Below are positions 25,967 through 36,143 of a stretch of 51,586 nt of DNA, one piece after another. A program made the translations under genes and the position numbers. The stretch spans positions 1 through 51,586 of the forward strand of contig NZ_JAJGTZ010000004.1 of assembly GCF_020784725.1 (NCBI RefSeq), given 5' to 3'. This DNA is from Limosilactobacillus reuteri. Its GTDB lineage: Bacteria; Bacillota; Bacilli; Lactobacillales; Lactobacillaceae. Each line of letters starts with the position of its first letter. Position 1 is the first letter of the stretch. The notes beneath the pieces were generated by a model. That model ran no database searches and was not told the DNA's origin. It saw only the letters and a list, made by a program, of their open reading frames with translations.

Positions 25967-28387
25967 ATGGCTTACGATCATAAGACGATTGAAAAAAAGT
26001 GGCAAAAGTTTTGGAAGAAGAATGAAACTTTTAAAGCAGACCTTAATAAGGACCAAAAGAAGTATTATGCATTAGACATGTTCCCATATCCATCTGGTCA
26101 AGGACTCCACGTTGGTCACCCAGAAGGTTATACAGCTACGGATGTAATGTCACGGATGAAACGGATGCAAGGATTTAATGTCTTACATCCAATGGGGTGG
26201 GATGCATTTGGATTACCAGCTGAACAATACGCATTAAAGACTGGCCACAACCCTAAGGACTTTACGAACAAAAATATTGATCATTTCCGTGACCAAATCC
26301 AATCACTTGGCTTCTCATATGACTGGGACCGGGAAGTAAATACGACTGATCCTAAATTCTACAAGTGGACTCAATGGATTTTTGAACAGCTCTATAAGAA
26401 GGGGCTTGCTTACGAAAGTGAAATTATGGTTAACTGGGCCCCTGATTTTATGGGTGGGACAGTTGTTGCCAACGAAGAAGTTGAAGATGGCAAGACTAAA
26501 CGTGGCGGCTATCCCGTCTATCGTAAGCCAATGCGCCAATGGGTTTTAAAGATTACTGCTTATGCGGATCGTTTGATTGATGATCTTGATCTTGTTGACT
26601 GGCCGGAAAGCGTTAAGGAAATGCAACGTAACTGGATTGGTCGTTCAGAAGGTGCTTCAGTATTTTTCCCAGTTGTGGGGAATGAAGATACTAAGATTGA
26701 AGTGTTTACGACGCGGGCAGATACGCTCTTTGGTGCTTCTTATGTTGTTCTTGCTCCCGAACAAGAATTAGTTGATCAATTGACAACACCAGAACACAAG
26801 GCGGAAGTTGAAAAGTACAAGGAAGAAGCATCACGGCGGTCTGATCTTGAGCGGACTGACTTAAACAAGGACAAGACTGGTGTATTTACTGGTTCTTACG
26901 TTATTAATCCAGTTAACGGTGAAAAACTACCAATTTGGATTAGTGATTACGTGCTTGCTTCATATGGAACTGGAGCAGTAATGGCTGTTCCTTCCGGAGA
27001 TCAACGTGATTATGACTTTGCTACTAAGTTTGACTTGCCAATTAAGCCTGTTATTGAAGGAACAGATGTGTCAGAAGGTGCTTTTGATGGTGACGGTAAA
27101 CACATTAATTCTGGTTTCCTTGATGGCTTGAACATTGCTGATGCAAAGCAAAAGATGATTGATTGGCTTGAAGAACACGATGCTGGTCATAAGAAGGTTA
27201 ACTACCGTCTTCGTGACTGGATCTTCAGTCGGCAACGTTACTGGGGGGAACCAATTCCAGTTATCCACTGGGATGATGGGACAACCTCATTAGTTCCAGA
27301 AGATGAACTCCCACTTGAATTGCCAAAGACTGATAACATCGAACCATCAGGAACTGGTGAAAGTCCATTGGCGAATGTTGAAGATTGGGTTAACGTTTAT
27401 GACGAAAATGGTCGTCATGGTCTTCGTGAGACTAATACCATGCCACAGTGGGCCGGTTCATCATGGTACTGGCTTCGGTACACCGATCCTCATAATGACA
27501 AGGAATTTGCCTCAAAAGAAGCGCTTGATTATTGGTCACCAGTTGATCTCTATGTTGGTGGGGCTGAACACGCTGTTCTTCACTTGCTCTATGCTCGATT
27601 CTGGCATAAGGTTCTTTATGACCTCGGTCTCGTACCAACTAAAGAACCATTCATGAAGCTTGTTAACCAGGGGATGATTCTTGGTTCAAACCATGAAAAG
27701 ATGTCGAAGTCCAAAGGTAATGTTGTTAACCCTGATGACATTGTTGACCAATATGGGGCTGATACTTTACGTCTTTATGAAATGTTCATGGGACCACTTG
27801 AGGAATCTGTGCCTTGGGATGAAAAGGGACTTCATGGTGCTAATAAGTGGGTTCATCGTGTATGGCGGTTGTTAATGGATGATAATAACCACCTCCGTGA
27901 CCGGGTATCTACTTTCAACGATGGCAAGCTTACCAAGGTTTACAATCAAACTGTTAAGAAGGTTACCGAAGACTACGAACGGATGCACTTCAATACGGCT
28001 ATTTCTCAATTGATGGTCTTTGTAAACGAAGCCTACAAGGTTGATGATTTACCAGTTGAATACATGAAAGGCTTTGTAAAGATGATTGCCCCAATCATGC
28101 CTCACATGGCTGAGGAACTCTGGAGTCAATTCGGTGAGAGTGAGACAATCACTTACCAACCATGGCCAACTTACGATCCAAAAGCCTTAGTTGAAGATGA
28201 AGTTGAAATGATCGTTCAGGTTAACGGTAAGGTACGGGCTAAGATTAAGATGGCCAAGGATACTGACCGTGATGAAGCACAACAACTTGCTTTAGCAAAC
28301 GAACATGTTAAGAAGTTTACTGACGGCAAAGACATTAAGAAAGTCATTGTTGTCCCTAACAAAATCGTTAATATCGTTGCAAAATAG
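25967..28387 (+). CDS. leuS: Leucyl-tRNA synthetase
   Basis: The 806-residue class I synthetase charges tRNA-Leu. HVGH at residues 48-51 is the HIGH motif and KMSKS is at about 578-582. The CP1 editing domain lies between (residues about 225-420), including the [16 protein letters not shown] editing-site region. The C-terminal [11 protein letters not shown] is the usual tRNA-binding end. AAGGAG precedes the ATG. Expression is controlled by the T-box upstream, and a terminator follows at 28397. Confidence 0.98.
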   Translation: MAYDHKTIEKKWQKFWKKNETFKADLNKDQKKYYALDMFPYPSGQGLHVGHPEGYTATDVMSRMKRMQGFNVLHPMGWDAFGLPAEQYALKTGHNPKDFTNKNIDHFRDQIQSLGFSYDWDREVNTTDPKFYKWTQWIFEQLYKKGLAYESEIMVNWAPDFMGGTVVANEEVEDGKTKRGGYPVYRKPMRQWVLKITAYADRLIDDLDLVDWPESVKEMQRNWIGRSEGASVFFPVVGNEDTKIEVFTTRADTLFGASYVVLAPEQELVDQLTTPEHKAEVEKYKEEASRRSDLERTDLNKDKTGVFTGSYVINPVNGEKLPIWISDYVLASYGTGAVMAVPSGDQRDYDFATKFDLPIKPVIEGTDVSEGAFDGDGKHINSGFLDGLNIADAKQKMIDWLEEHDAGHKKVNYRLRDWIFSRQRYWGEPIPVIHWDDGTTSLVPEDELPLELPKTDNIEPSGTGESPLANVEDWVNVYDENGRHGLRETNTMPQWAGSSWYWLRYTDPHNDKEFASKEALDYWSPVDLYVGGAEHAVLHLLYARFWHKVLYDLGLVPTKEPFMKLVNQGMILGSNHEKMSKSKGNVVNPDDIVDQYGADTLRLYEMFMGPLEESVPWDEKGLHGANKWVHRVWRLLMDDNNHLRDRVSTFNDGKLTKVYNQTVKKVTEDYERMHFNTAISQLMVFVNEAYKVDDLPVEYMKGFVKMIAPIMPHMAEELWSQFGESETITYQPWPTYDPKALVEDEVEMIVQVNGKVRAKIKMAKDTDRDEAQQLALANEHVKKFTDGKDIKKVIVVPNKIVNIVAK

Positions 28388-28396
28388 TAAATTAAT

Positions 28397-28432
28397 GAAG
28401 AGCAGGGAATTTATATTTTCCTGCTTCTTTTT
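28397..28432 (+). terminator. Terminator after leuS
   Basis: The stem GAAG-A-GCAGG pairs with CCTGCTTC and is followed by TTTTTATTT. Confidence 0.8.
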
Positions 28433-28449
28433 ATTTGAGGAGACCAGTT

Positions 28450-28713
28450 ATGGAAATAGTGAGTTACCCAGCAATTTTTACCCCGAAAGATAATGAAATT
28501 CAAGTTGATTTTCCAGATTTACCGGAAGCATTTACTCAGGGAAAAACAATGGATGAGGCAATGGATTTTGCTAAATTGGGCTTAGCGATTACCCTTAATG
28601 ATAAGCTCGGCCACTTTGAAGAGCCCCCTGCCGTAAGCTCATTAGAGATATTAGAGCAACAACATCCAGATCAAATCATTAAAATGGTAACTGTCGATTT
28701 GGAACAATACTAG
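28450..28713 (+). CDS. HicB-like antitoxin-fold protein, orphan
   Basis: The 87-residue protein has the HicB partial RNase H-like fold: YPAIFTPKDNEIQVDFPDLPEAFTQGKTMDEAMDFA, the pattern of strand, strand and helix with the F-P-D-L-P turn. HicB proteins neutralise HicA toxins, but no hicA lies on either side and the DNA-binding tail common in HicB is missing. It may be a stand-alone regulator. The start at 28450 is chosen because GAGGAG lies about 8 bp upstream. An in-frame TTG at 28435 would sit on that site. Confidence 0.75.
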   Translation: MEIVSYPAIFTPKDNEIQVDFPDLPEAFTQGKTMDEAMDFAKLGLAITLNDKLGHFEEPPAVSSLEILEQQHPDQIIKMVTVDLEQY

Positions 28714-28827
28714 GTTAAAGAAATATTAAAAAGAGTAAATCGAATTGCGCCAGCTTTTTATTCACGATAAAATGATTAAGATTGCGTAAACTCGATTAAA
28801 ATAAAAAAGGTAGGATTGCAACAAATC

Positions 28828-30477
28828 ATGGAAGAAAATAAAGTAAATGATTTGAGCAGCACCACCGTTAAAAAAGATTCGCGAACAAAAATGATTACAG
28901 GATCAGCTTGGATGACAGCTGGTAGTATTACTTCGCGAATCTTAGGGGCGCTGTACATTATTCCGTGGGTCACATGGTTAGGAGCTTACAGTAATGAAGC
29001 GAATGCCTTATATGCTCAGGGTTACAATATTTATAATATGTTTTTAGTGATTGCAACGGCAGGTATTCCTTCTGCAATTTCTAAAATGGTCGCGCATTAT
29101 AATGGAATAAATCAGTATGGCGTTAGTCGCCGACTGTATCATTCTGGAATGTACGTTGCGATGGCAATGGGTGTAATTTGTACGACAGTAATGATGTTTG
29201 GGGCCCGTTTAATGGATAATGGAGATCCAAATATGATTCCGGTTATCCGTTCATTAGCTTGGGCTATTTTGATTATTCCGGGGATGTCGATTACCCGAGG
29301 ATTTTTACAAGGATATAACTGGATGGCACCCTCGGCAATTTCACAATTTGTTGAACAGCTTTTTCGGGTTATTTATATGTTGGCGGCTACTTATTTCATC
29401 ATGAAGATTCAAAATGGTAATTGGGTTAGTGCTGTTTCCCAATCAACATTTGCGGCCTTTATCGGGGCAATTGGTGCAGTGATCGTCTTGGGAATTGCCT
29501 GGATGCGTCACCAACGTGAAATGAATGACTTGGTTGCACATGGTGAAGTAAACACTGAGGTTTCAACCCAAACATTAATTTTTAAGATTATTTATCAGTC
29601 AATTCCGTTCATCATTATTGAATCAGGGGTAACGATTTTCCAATTAATTGACCAATATACTTTTAAACGGATGATGCCATTAGTTGGTCACTTTACTAAA
29701 TATCAGATGGATGTTACTTATGCCTTGTTTGCGTTCAATGCCAATAAGCTTTACATGATTGTTATTTCATTGGCTTCCGCATTAGCCGCAACAGTTATTC
29801 CTTTGCTTGCGACAGCCCGAGCCCAGAACGATCAAGAGGATATGCGGAAACAGATTCAAAATGTTCTCTTGCTATTCTATTTCGTGATGATTCCGGCAGC
29901 TCTTGGATTATCCGCGGTTGCCCAGCAAATCTACACCGTCTTTTACCGTTATGATGCGGCAGGGGTCGTGGTACTGCAATTTGCGGCTTACATTTCGATT
30001 ATGTTAGGCTTGTATACTGTGGCCGCAGCGATGATGCAGGGGATTTCTGAGAATAAAAAAATGATGATGTTCTTAGCCATCGGAATCGTAATTAAATTTA
30101 TCCTCCAGTTCCCATGTATTTGGATTTTTGAAGGATTAGGACCACTGGTTTCAACTGGGCTTTCAATGTTTGTGATTAACTATATGATCCTGCATTCCTT
30201 TAATATGGAATTTCACCTACGATTTGATAAGATGGCCCTACCAACTAACCAGATTTTAGCTTACTCCTTAGTGATGTTTGCTGGGACAAAGATTGTAATG
30301 TTAATCATTGGCCATTTTGTTAGTCCATATGGGCGCTACACAGCTTTCTTCTCCTTGATTCCAGGAGTAATAGTCGGAGCAGGAATTTATCTTTACCTCT
30401 GCTTAAAGTCACGCCTAGCTGATCAGCTATTGGGACCACGAGTAGCAAGGTTACGAACGATTTTACACATTAAATAA
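28828..30477 (+). CDS. Polysaccharide/lipid flippase, MOP (MATE-like) superfamily
   Basis: The protein of about 549 residues has 12-14 membrane segments. The N-terminal GSAWMTAGSITSRILGALYIIPWV is typical of the PST/MurJ-like flippases (YtgP-type) that move lipid-linked cell-wall precursors across the membrane. The exact substrate is unknown; it could take part in peptidoglycan or polysaccharide export. The start is uncertain: TTG 28816 has AAAGG at close spacing, while ATG 28828 is further from the TAGGA site; I use the ATG. A strong terminator follows. Confidence 0.85.
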   Translation: MEENKVNDLSSTTVKKDSRTKMITGSAWMTAGSITSRILGALYIIPWVTWLGAYSNEANALYAQGYNIYNMFLVIATAGIPSAISKMVAHYNGINQYGVSRRLYHSGMYVAMAMGVICTTVMMFGARLMDNGDPNMIPVIRSLAWAILIIPGMSITRGFLQGYNWMAPSAISQFVEQLFRVIYMLAATYFIMKIQNGNWVSAVSQSTFAAFIGAIGAVIVLGIAWMRHQREMNDLVAHGEVNTEVSTQTLIFKIIYQSIPFIIIESGVTIFQLIDQYTFKRMMPLVGHFTKYQMDVTYALFAFNANKLYMIVISLASALAATVIPLLATARAQNDQEDMRKQIQNVLLLFYFVMIPAALGLSAVAQQIYTVFYRYDAAGVVVLQFAAYISIMLGLYTVAAAMMQGISENKKMMMFLAIGIVIKFILQFPCIWIFEGLGPLVSTGLSMFVINYMILHSFNMEFHLRFDKMALPTNQILAYSLVMFAGTKIVMLIIGHFVSPYGRYTAFFSLIPGVIVGAGIYLYLCLKSRLADQLLGPRVARLRTILHIK

Positions 30478-30487
30478 CAATGCACAC

Positions 30488-30525
30488 AAAAAGGTTCAGA
30501 GTGAGAATTTGCTCTGAACCTTTTT
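30488..30525. terminator. Bidirectional terminator
   Basis: The stem AAAAAGGTTCAGAG is followed by its complement and lies between the flippase and convergent nnrD genes. Confidence 0.9.
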
Positions 30526-30541
30526 AATGTCCTAAAATTTC

Positions 30542-31402
30542 TTAATTCAAAAAACCAATATGGTGGTCTTCATTCATCCCCTCCATCTTTTTCATGAAGG
30601 TTGGGAGAGCACGACTAATTTGGTGAGGGAGAACGACATACTGGCTTTCGGCGATCTTTTCTGCAATCGCACTGTGCGCATAAACGGCAGCGAGGACGGC
30701 TTTATCTGCCTTCTCGTTAAACTCAGCAGTGAAACCTCCCACCATCCCGGCAAGAGTATCACCCATTCCACCAACCGCTTGGGCCGGGGTACCGATTGGC
30801 AATTGATATACTTGGTCACTAGTATAAATTTCCGTATGGTGTTTCTTTAAGACAACAGTAGCACCAAGTTTTTCTTGAGCCGCCTTGTTTTTATTTTCGG
30901 TTTGATCACCAATCTTGATTCCAGAGAGCCGTTGCCATTCCATTTCATGAGGAGTATAAATAATGTTTCCCTGTGGTTGTTCAAGCTTTTCCATCGCCAT
31001 AAGGGTAATTGCTGACCCATCAATGATCACATTTTGTTTCTCGGTTGTATGAGCAAAAACATTCTTCAAAATTCGTAAACTTGTTTCATCATTTCCAAGA
31101 CCTGGCCCAACAACCACACTGGTAGCAGCTTTAGTAAGATCAGCGACTAAGGCATCATCAGTAAAATCAGCGAACATCGCTTCTGGCAACTGCGCATGGA
31201 GGGCACTAGCGTTGATTTCATCAGTGGCAGTTGTTACAAGACCGGCACCAGCACAGACAGCCGCGGTTGACGCCATAATAATTGCGCCACCAAAATTACG
31301 ATTGCCACCGATAAGGGTAACCTTACCAAAAGTACCTTTGAAACTGTCTTCAGGACGGGGAGTAATAACATCCTTTAAGATTTGGTCAGTAAGTTTTTTC
31401 AC
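30542..31402 (-). CDS. nnrD: ADP-dependent NAD(P)H-hydrate dehydratase
   Basis: The 286-residue ribokinase-fold enzyme repairs hydrated NAD(P)H. The family motifs are visible: GTFGKVTLIGGNRNFGGA near the start, VVVGPGLG in the middle, YTPHEMEWQRL, and the nucleotide-binding GGMGDTLAGMVGG near residue 215. The epimerase domain that is fused in some bacteria is absent. GTG at 31402 is used as start, with AAGGAG 8 bp upstream. It is divergent from pepV. Confidence 0.92.
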   Translation of the reverse strand: MKKLTDQILKDVITPRPEDSFKGTFGKVTLIGGNRNFGGAIIMASTAAVCAGAGLVTTATDEINASALHAQLPEAMFADFTDDALVADLTKAATSVVVGPGLGNDETSLRILKNVFAHTTEKQNVIIDGSAITLMAMEKLEQPQGNIIYTPHEMEWQRLSGIKIGDQTENKNKAAQEKLGATVVLKKHHTEIYTSDQVYQLPIGTPAQAVGGMGDTLAGMVGGFTAEFNEKADKAVLAAVYAHSAIAEKIAESQYVVLPHQISRALPTFMKKMEGMNEDHHIGFLN

Positions 31403-31490
31403 AGTTAAGACTCCTTATTATTTTATTTAATAGACAATTTAATGGTATCATTAAAATTAGTCAAAGTAGAATATTTTGGAGGGATTAATC

Positions 31491-32894
31491 TTGACTGATT
31501 GGATGAAAGCCGCAGAGGCACAAAAAGAAAACTATTTAAATGATCTCGTCGCATTAATGAAGATCCCCAGTGTCCGTGATGATTCGGCGGCAACAGATGA
31601 ATATCCGCTTGGCCCTCGTCCCGCCCAAGCGCTAAAAGCATTTTTAGAGATGGCAGAACAAGACGGTTTTAAAGTAAAGAACATCGATAACCTTGTTGGG
31701 TATGCTGAATGGGGTGAAGGTGATGAGACACTTGCCATTTTAGCCCATCTTGATGTAATGCCTGCTGGTAAGGGCTGGGATACGGATCCATTTGACCCAG
31801 TTATCAAGGATGGCAACTTATATGGTCGTGGTGCTTCTGATGATAAGGGACCTGGAATGGCCGCTTACTATGCCTTGAAGTATTTGAAAGATCAAGGTGT
31901 AAAGTTTAACAAGAAAGTTCGTTTTATTGTTGGAACTGATGAAGAAAGTAATTGGACTGGAATGCACCGTTACTTTGAAGTTGAACCAGCCCCAACACTT
32001 GGTTTTTCACCAGATGCGGAATTCCCAGTAATTAACGGTGAAAAGGGTCAAGTATCACTCTTACTTGATGTTCCTGCTGGCAATGGGAATGCATCAACAC
32101 AACTAGTTAGTTTTGAATCTGGTTTGCGTTTCAACATGGTACCGCGGGAAGCAATGGCCCTTATTCGAACAGATAATCCTCAAGAAGTTACGAATGATTT
32201 TGGTCACTTTATTGAAGAAAATCCGGTTGAAGGTAATATTGAATCAACAGATAAAGGTCTTAAAATTACTGTCATCGGAAAAGCTGCCCATGGAATGGAA
32301 CCAGAAAAGGGAATCAATGCAGCAACCTACCTTGCAAAGTTCTTAAACCGATATGACTTTGGTGGGGGCGCAAAGAGTTTCATTGAATTCTTAGCTGACT
32401 ATCTTCATTTAGATACGCGAATGGATGGTTTTGATAGTGCTTACACTGATCCGGTAATGGGTGAATTGACCATGAATGCCGGAATCTTAAACTTTAATGC
32501 GGACAAGGGTGGTCACATTGATATGAACTTCCGCTTCCCTAAAGGCATGACACCAGATAAGCTAGAAGAAACGGTTAAAGCAATTGCTGATAAGTTGGAA
32601 ATTAATGTTAAACAAGGACCAGCACAAGAACCTCACTATGTTGACCCTGAAGATCCAATCGTTAAGACATTGATGCAAGCTTATATTGACCAAACTGGAG
32701 ATGTAAATGCAAAACCAGAAGTCGTTGGTGGAGGAACTTACGGTCGTTTAATGAAGCGGGGCGTTGCCTTTGGTGCTTTAATGCCGCATACACCAAATAC
32801 AATGCATCAGGCTAATGAATATCAACCTGTTAATGATTTAATTACATCGATGGCGATTTACATGGAAGCAATTAATAATCTCGTTACTGATTAA
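31491..32894 (+). CDS. pepV: Dipeptidase PepV, M20 family
   Basis: The 467-residue di-zinc exopeptidase releases amino acids from dipeptides. The metal and catalytic residues are in LAHLDVMPAGKGW (His and Asp), YGRGASDDKGPG (bridging Asp), GTDEESNW (catalytic Glu pair) and GFSPDAEFP (Asp). A C-terminal His lies in MPHTPNTMHQANE. TTG at 31491 is the likely start because GGAGGG lies 7 bp upstream and the reading begins TDWMKAAEAQ. A longer in-frame version at 31476 would overlap that site. usp follows 40 bp downstream. Confidence 0.93.
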   Translation: MTDWMKAAEAQKENYLNDLVALMKIPSVRDDSAATDEYPLGPRPAQALKAFLEMAEQDGFKVKNIDNLVGYAEWGEGDETLAILAHLDVMPAGKGWDTDPFDPVIKDGNLYGRGASDDKGPGMAAYYALKYLKDQGVKFNKKVRFIVGTDEESNWTGMHRYFEVEPAPTLGFSPDAEFPVINGEKGQVSLLLDVPAGNGNASTQLVSFESGLRFNMVPREAMALIRTDNPQEVTNDFGHFIEENPVEGNIESTDKGLKITVIGKAAHGMEPEKGINAATYLAKFLNRYDFGGGAKSFIEFLADYLHLDTRMDGFDSAYTDPVMGELTMNAGILNFNADKGGHIDMNFRFPKGMTPDKLEETVKAIADKLEINVKQGPAQEPHYVDPEDPIVKTLMQAYIDQTGDVNAKPEVVGGGTYGRLMKRGVAFGALMPHTPNTMHQANEYQPVNDLITSMAIYMEAINNLVTD

Positions 32895-32934
32895 TTTTGT
32901 GCTAAAATAAAGACAGAAGATGGAGGTGTCAAGA

Positions 32935-33432
32935 ATGAGTTATCAAAATATTCTTGTTGGTGTTGATGGTTCAAAGCAAGCTGATATGGCTTTTGAAAAA
33001 GCGGTTGACATTGCTAAGACCAATGATGCCAAGTTATATTTACTAAGTATTATCAATGGTGAACGTTATCCAAGTACTGGTCCTGGTGGATACGGCTTTG
33101 TTAGTCATAGCATTTATGATTCCGCAATCGAAACGATGCAAAAGAAATTAGCTGACTACAAGAAAAAAGCAGAAGCCGCTGGAATAAAAGATATTAAAAC
33201 CGATGTGAAGGTTGGTAACGCTAAGGTTGAACTGGCGGAACGTTATCCTAAAGAAAATGATATTGATTTAATCATTATTGGCGCAACCGGATTAAATGTT
33301 GTCGGTCGTCTGCTCGTTGGTTCAACGGCTGCTTATACTATTCGTGAAGCACCATGTGATGTTACCGTTGTTAAAACAAACTTGAAGAATCAAAAGTTGG
33401 ATATCAAGGAAACGACATATCCTGAAATGTAA
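32935..33432 (+). CDS. Universal stress protein, UspA family
   Basis: The 165-residue alpha/beta protein has the ATP-binding pattern G-x2-G-x9-G-S: GATGLNVVGRLLVGSTA near residue 120. The N-terminal YQNILVGVDGSKQAD is typical. Such proteins bind ATP and help survive stress. GGAGGTG precedes the ATG, so the in-frame 32920 start is rejected. It lies 40 bp after pepV and is probably co-transcribed. A terminator follows at 33438. Confidence 0.93.
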   Translation: MSYQNILVGVDGSKQADMAFEKAVDIAKTNDAKLYLLSIINGERYPSTGPGGYGFVSHSIYDSAIETMQKKLADYKKKAEAAGIKDIKTDVKVGNAKVELAERYPKENDIDLIIIGATGLNVVGRLLVGSTAAYTIREAPCDVTVVKTNLKNQKLDIKETTYPEM

Positions 33433-33437
33433 AACAT

Positions 33438-33467
33438 AAAGACTAGGAGAATTTTCTTCTAGTCTTT
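33438..33467 (+). terminator. Terminator after usp
   Basis: The stem AAAGACTAG pairs with CTAGTCTTT and is followed by TCTAGTTT. Confidence 0.75.
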
Positions 33468-33539
33468 TCTAGTTTAAAAATGCAAATTCATAATTTTCAC
33501 GTATATATACTATAGGACATTATGAAGGAGTGTTTTATT

Positions 33540-34571
33540 GTGTTAAATCGTCGTGCTATTACGAGTGCATTAATTGTTTTAACAAGTCTTAATGGACAAC
33601 CGATTAAAGCGGACACTATCCAACAAGCACAATTTGATGCAAATGAAGATGTGAAACGTGCAAAGCCAATTGATGAAGAGACCTTAGTTAATCATGATGA
33701 AGAATATATTGATGCTTATTTAACAGAATATGAAAATGTTACTCAAGCAAAGGAAAATGAGCAAAATAATGCTTTGACAAGGGCAGATGAAGAGCCCGAG
33801 CATAAAATAGTCCAATCATCAACTGAAACTTCTGCTGAACAAAGGCGGCTGCTAGAAAAAGATAAAAAAGATGAGCAAGTTTATCAACCTCAACAACCTT
33901 CTGCAGGCCAAGCACGATTTATTAATCGAATAGCCCCAGCTGCTCAACAAATTGGTCGGGAATATGATTTGTATCCGTCAATTATTATTGCACAAGCGGC
34001 CTTAGAGAGCGATTGGGGATGCAGTACGTTGGGAAAGGCGCCTAATAATAATCTTTTTGGGGTTAAGGGGTATTTTACCCGTCAAACAGTTGCTCAACCC
34101 ACGACTGAATATGACGAGCAAGGACATAAGTTTCAGGTTGTTAGTAATTTTCGGCAGTATGCAAGTGAATATGAAGCGTTAAGAGATTATGCTCAAACAT
34201 TAGAAGCCCCACTTTATCAAGGAGTTCACTGTCAAAATACCAAAAATTATCGTGAAGCTACACGAGCACTTTGCGGACGATATGCAACAGATCCGGAGTA
34301 TGATCGGAAGCTAAATCAGCTGATTGATACTTACCAACTTACTAAATATGATGATCAAGTTAACATCAGCAATGAAAAGGCTAATCCTGTTCCGGTGACA
34401 GACAGTAAAGAGGAGAGTAAGGTGACACCAATTGTTGACAAACATCCCGTTCAAGCGAGGAAAAACGATATTAATATCCCTCAATATGTTCCTTTGCTTG
34501 GTGGAGTGGGGACGGCAGGAATGATTGAAATTTTTCGTCGTTTGTTAAAGAAAAAGAAAGAGCATGATTAA
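33540..34571 (+). CDS. Secreted glucosaminidase-type peptidoglycan hydrolase
   Basis: The 343-residue protein has a short N-terminal signal-like segment (residues 1-25), an acidic linker with many Glu/Gln, then a glucosaminidase/FlgJ-type domain from about residue 125: FINRIAPAAQQIGREY, SIIIAQAALESDWG with the catalytic Glu, NNNLFGVKG, and ALCGRYATDPEYDRKLNQLI. The C-terminus ends in a hydrophobic stretch plus RRLLKKKKEHD, the shape of a sortase signal, but the position of LPXTG holds IPQYVP. It may be membrane-held. GTG 33540 is preferred, with AAGGAG 9 bp upstream; ATG 33522 precedes that site. Confidence 0.83.
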   Translation: MLNRRAITSALIVLTSLNGQPIKADTIQQAQFDANEDVKRAKPIDEETLVNHDEEYIDAYLTEYENVTQAKENEQNNALTRADEEPEHKIVQSSTETSAEQRRLLEKDKKDEQVYQPQQPSAGQARFINRIAPAAQQIGREYDLYPSIIIAQAALESDWGCSTLGKAPNNNLFGVKGYFTRQTVAQPTTEYDEQGHKFQVVSNFRQYASEYEALRDYAQTLEAPLYQGVHCQNTKNYREATRALCGRYATDPEYDRKLNQLIDTYQLTKYDDQVNISNEKANPVPVTDSKEESKVTPIVDKHPVQARKNDINIPQYVPLLGGVGTAGMIEIFRRLLKKKKEHD

Positions 34572-34596
34572 AAGGTAAAACTCTAATCATGCTCTT
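34558..34596. terminator. Bidirectional terminator
   Basis: AAGAGCATGATTA pairs with TAATCATGCTCTT. It overlaps the stop of the hydrolase gene and faces the convergent kinase. Confidence 0.82.
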
Positions 34597-34605
34597 ATCA
34601 ATTAT

Positions 34606-35238
34606 TTAGCGTAACGACTTCAACCGTTCATCAATCATTGCTAAGACCGCCTCAACGTTCTTAGGATCTTCAAGGTCATAACGCTCTAAATCAATTTTCA
34701 TTTTTGGACTAGCATCGTAATCTTTGTACCATTGCTTGTAGGCATTCCACATCTTGTAATAGTAATCCTTTAACTCTGGATTAGTATCAATTTGCTCGTA
34801 ATCCCGCCCGCGCTTTTTAATTCGGTATAAGATGGTTTCAAAATCAGTTTCAGAATAAACCATTAAGTCTGGTGCGCGCTTAGGTAATTGTTGGAGGTCA
34901 CTCATCATATTGTCGAGAAGCTTTAAGTATACTTCTAATTCAGTATCAGTGATGTTACCCTCGGCGTTATTTTCTCGCGTAAACAAGGCATCTTCGTAAA
35001 TCGACCGGTCAAGCACATTGTTATCATCAGTGAGTGCTTGTTTAATCATTGAGAAACGCTTGTTTAAAAAATAAATTTGGAGTAAAAAGCCGTACTGTTT
35101 TGGATTTTTATAATACAGTGGTAAAACTGGATTTTCTCCGACTGGTTCAAAAAATGCTTTTGTATGTAAGTGTTCGGCAATCTTCTCGGTTAAAGTTGTT
35201 TTACCGACACCAATCATCCCTGCTGTAATAATCACCAT
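34606..35238 (-). CDS. Deoxynucleoside kinase (dAdo/dCyd/dGuo kinase family)
   Basis: The 210-residue enzyme phosphorylates deoxynucleosides for salvage. The P-loop is GMIGVGKTT at residues 7-15. The substrate region FFEPVGENPVL and the DRSIYEDALF motif (E-R-S type) at about residue 77 are characteristic, and a lid with RIKKRGRDYE follows. Lactobacilli often carry tandem kinases of this family; here one is seen, so specificity (dA, dC or dG) is unknown. GAGGGG precedes the ATG. Confidence 0.9.
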   Translation of the reverse strand: MVIITAGMIGVGKTTLTEKIAEHLHTKAFFEPVGENPVLPLYYKNPKQYGFLLQIYFLNKRFSMIKQALTDDNNVLDRSIYEDALFTRENNAEGNITDTELEVYLKLLDNMMSDLQQLPKRAPDLMVYSETDFETILYRIKKRGRDYEQIDTNPELKDYYYKMWNAYKQWYKDYDASPKMKIDLERYDLEDPKNVEAVLAMIDERLKSLR

Positions 35239-35453
35239 AATGGCCCCTCTTTACTTTTTTGTCACAAAAAATATCTTACTACAAAATATTGTGGAATGAC
35301 ATAACTAATTTTACAATATTTGGTGGTTACCAGATTTAACTTATCGTGGTAAAAGTTATCGCATCTACATTGGTAGCGATTATAATAAAAGTAGAGATGT
35401 GATTAAATTTTAAAAATCTAATCATGTGAAAAATTAATATTAAGGAAGTAAAG

Positions 35454-36062
35454 ATGAGAAAAGAAAGTGAAAGTGAAAATCGCGTTCAATTAACAATGGC
35501 CAAGCAGCAAGGAACATTAATTGAGGTTCATAACTTGCCAAATGATGATTATTTTAATGTCGGCTTTGTCGTTGCTCTCGATCCAGTATTTTGTTTGATG
35601 ATCAGCATTGATTGGGATGGTAAAATCAACGGATTAATTGCTATCCGGATTAAAAGTATTCTTTATACGGAACGCCATAGTGACTACCTAATGGCGGTTT
35701 CTGAAAAAACTAAAGTTGCCCATGATCACAACTATTTTGATATTTGGCAAGTACAAAAATTTATTGATAATCATCCAGCAATTACCCAAGGGAACCTATT
35801 ATCAAACCTTCTCAATGATTCCTATGAGAACCGCCTTCCAGTAGTGATTGGCACTGAAAAGTATAAGGGGAGTGATGATTTTACAGGAATAATTACTGCT
35901 CTCACACCCATTAAAGTAACAATTCATTACTATAATGACCATGACCTGTCATCATTATGGGAATATGATATTTTGCGAGCAAAGATTGACTATCTCCGTG
36001 TTCGAGGTACTCAAATGGCAACCGGGAAACAGATTTTTAATGATATTTTTAACGAAATGTGA
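35454..36062 (+). CDS. Hypothetical protein with two probable small beta-barrels
   Basis: The 202-residue soluble protein is not recognised. Two segments look alike: residues about 20-85 (GTLIEVHNLP to ERHSDYLMAVS) and 128-195 (RLPVVIGTEK to VRGTQMATG). Each reads as a series of short strands ending in an I-x-x-I-x-Y pattern, which suggests duplicated Sm/SH3-like barrels. That is an inference from pattern only. AAGGAAG precedes the ATG. It stands alone between the kinase and rbsR. Confidence 0.7.
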   Translation: MRKESESENRVQLTMAKQQGTLIEVHNLPNDDYFNVGFVVALDPVFCLMISIDWDGKINGLIAIRIKSILYTERHSDYLMAVSEKTKVAHDHNYFDIWQVQKFIDNHPAITQGNLLSNLLNDSYENRLPVVIGTEKYKGSDDFTGIITALTPIKVTIHYYNDHDLSSLWEYDILRAKIDYLRVRGTQMATGKQIFNDIFNEM

Positions 36063-36143
36063 TTGCAATATGAGTTGAGATAGTTTAAATTAATTAAATG
36101 TTATTAACTAGATAAAACTGTTTACTAAAGAGGTTGAACAGCC

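Noticed and set aside
28450-28713. Complete HicAB toxin-antitoxin system
   Set aside because: Only the HicB-like fold is present; the neighbours are leuS and a flippase, with no hicA-sized frame.
30560-30850. 96-residue open frame on the plus strand opposite nnrD
   Set aside because: It is a shadow of nnrD without ribosome binding site or recognisable composition.
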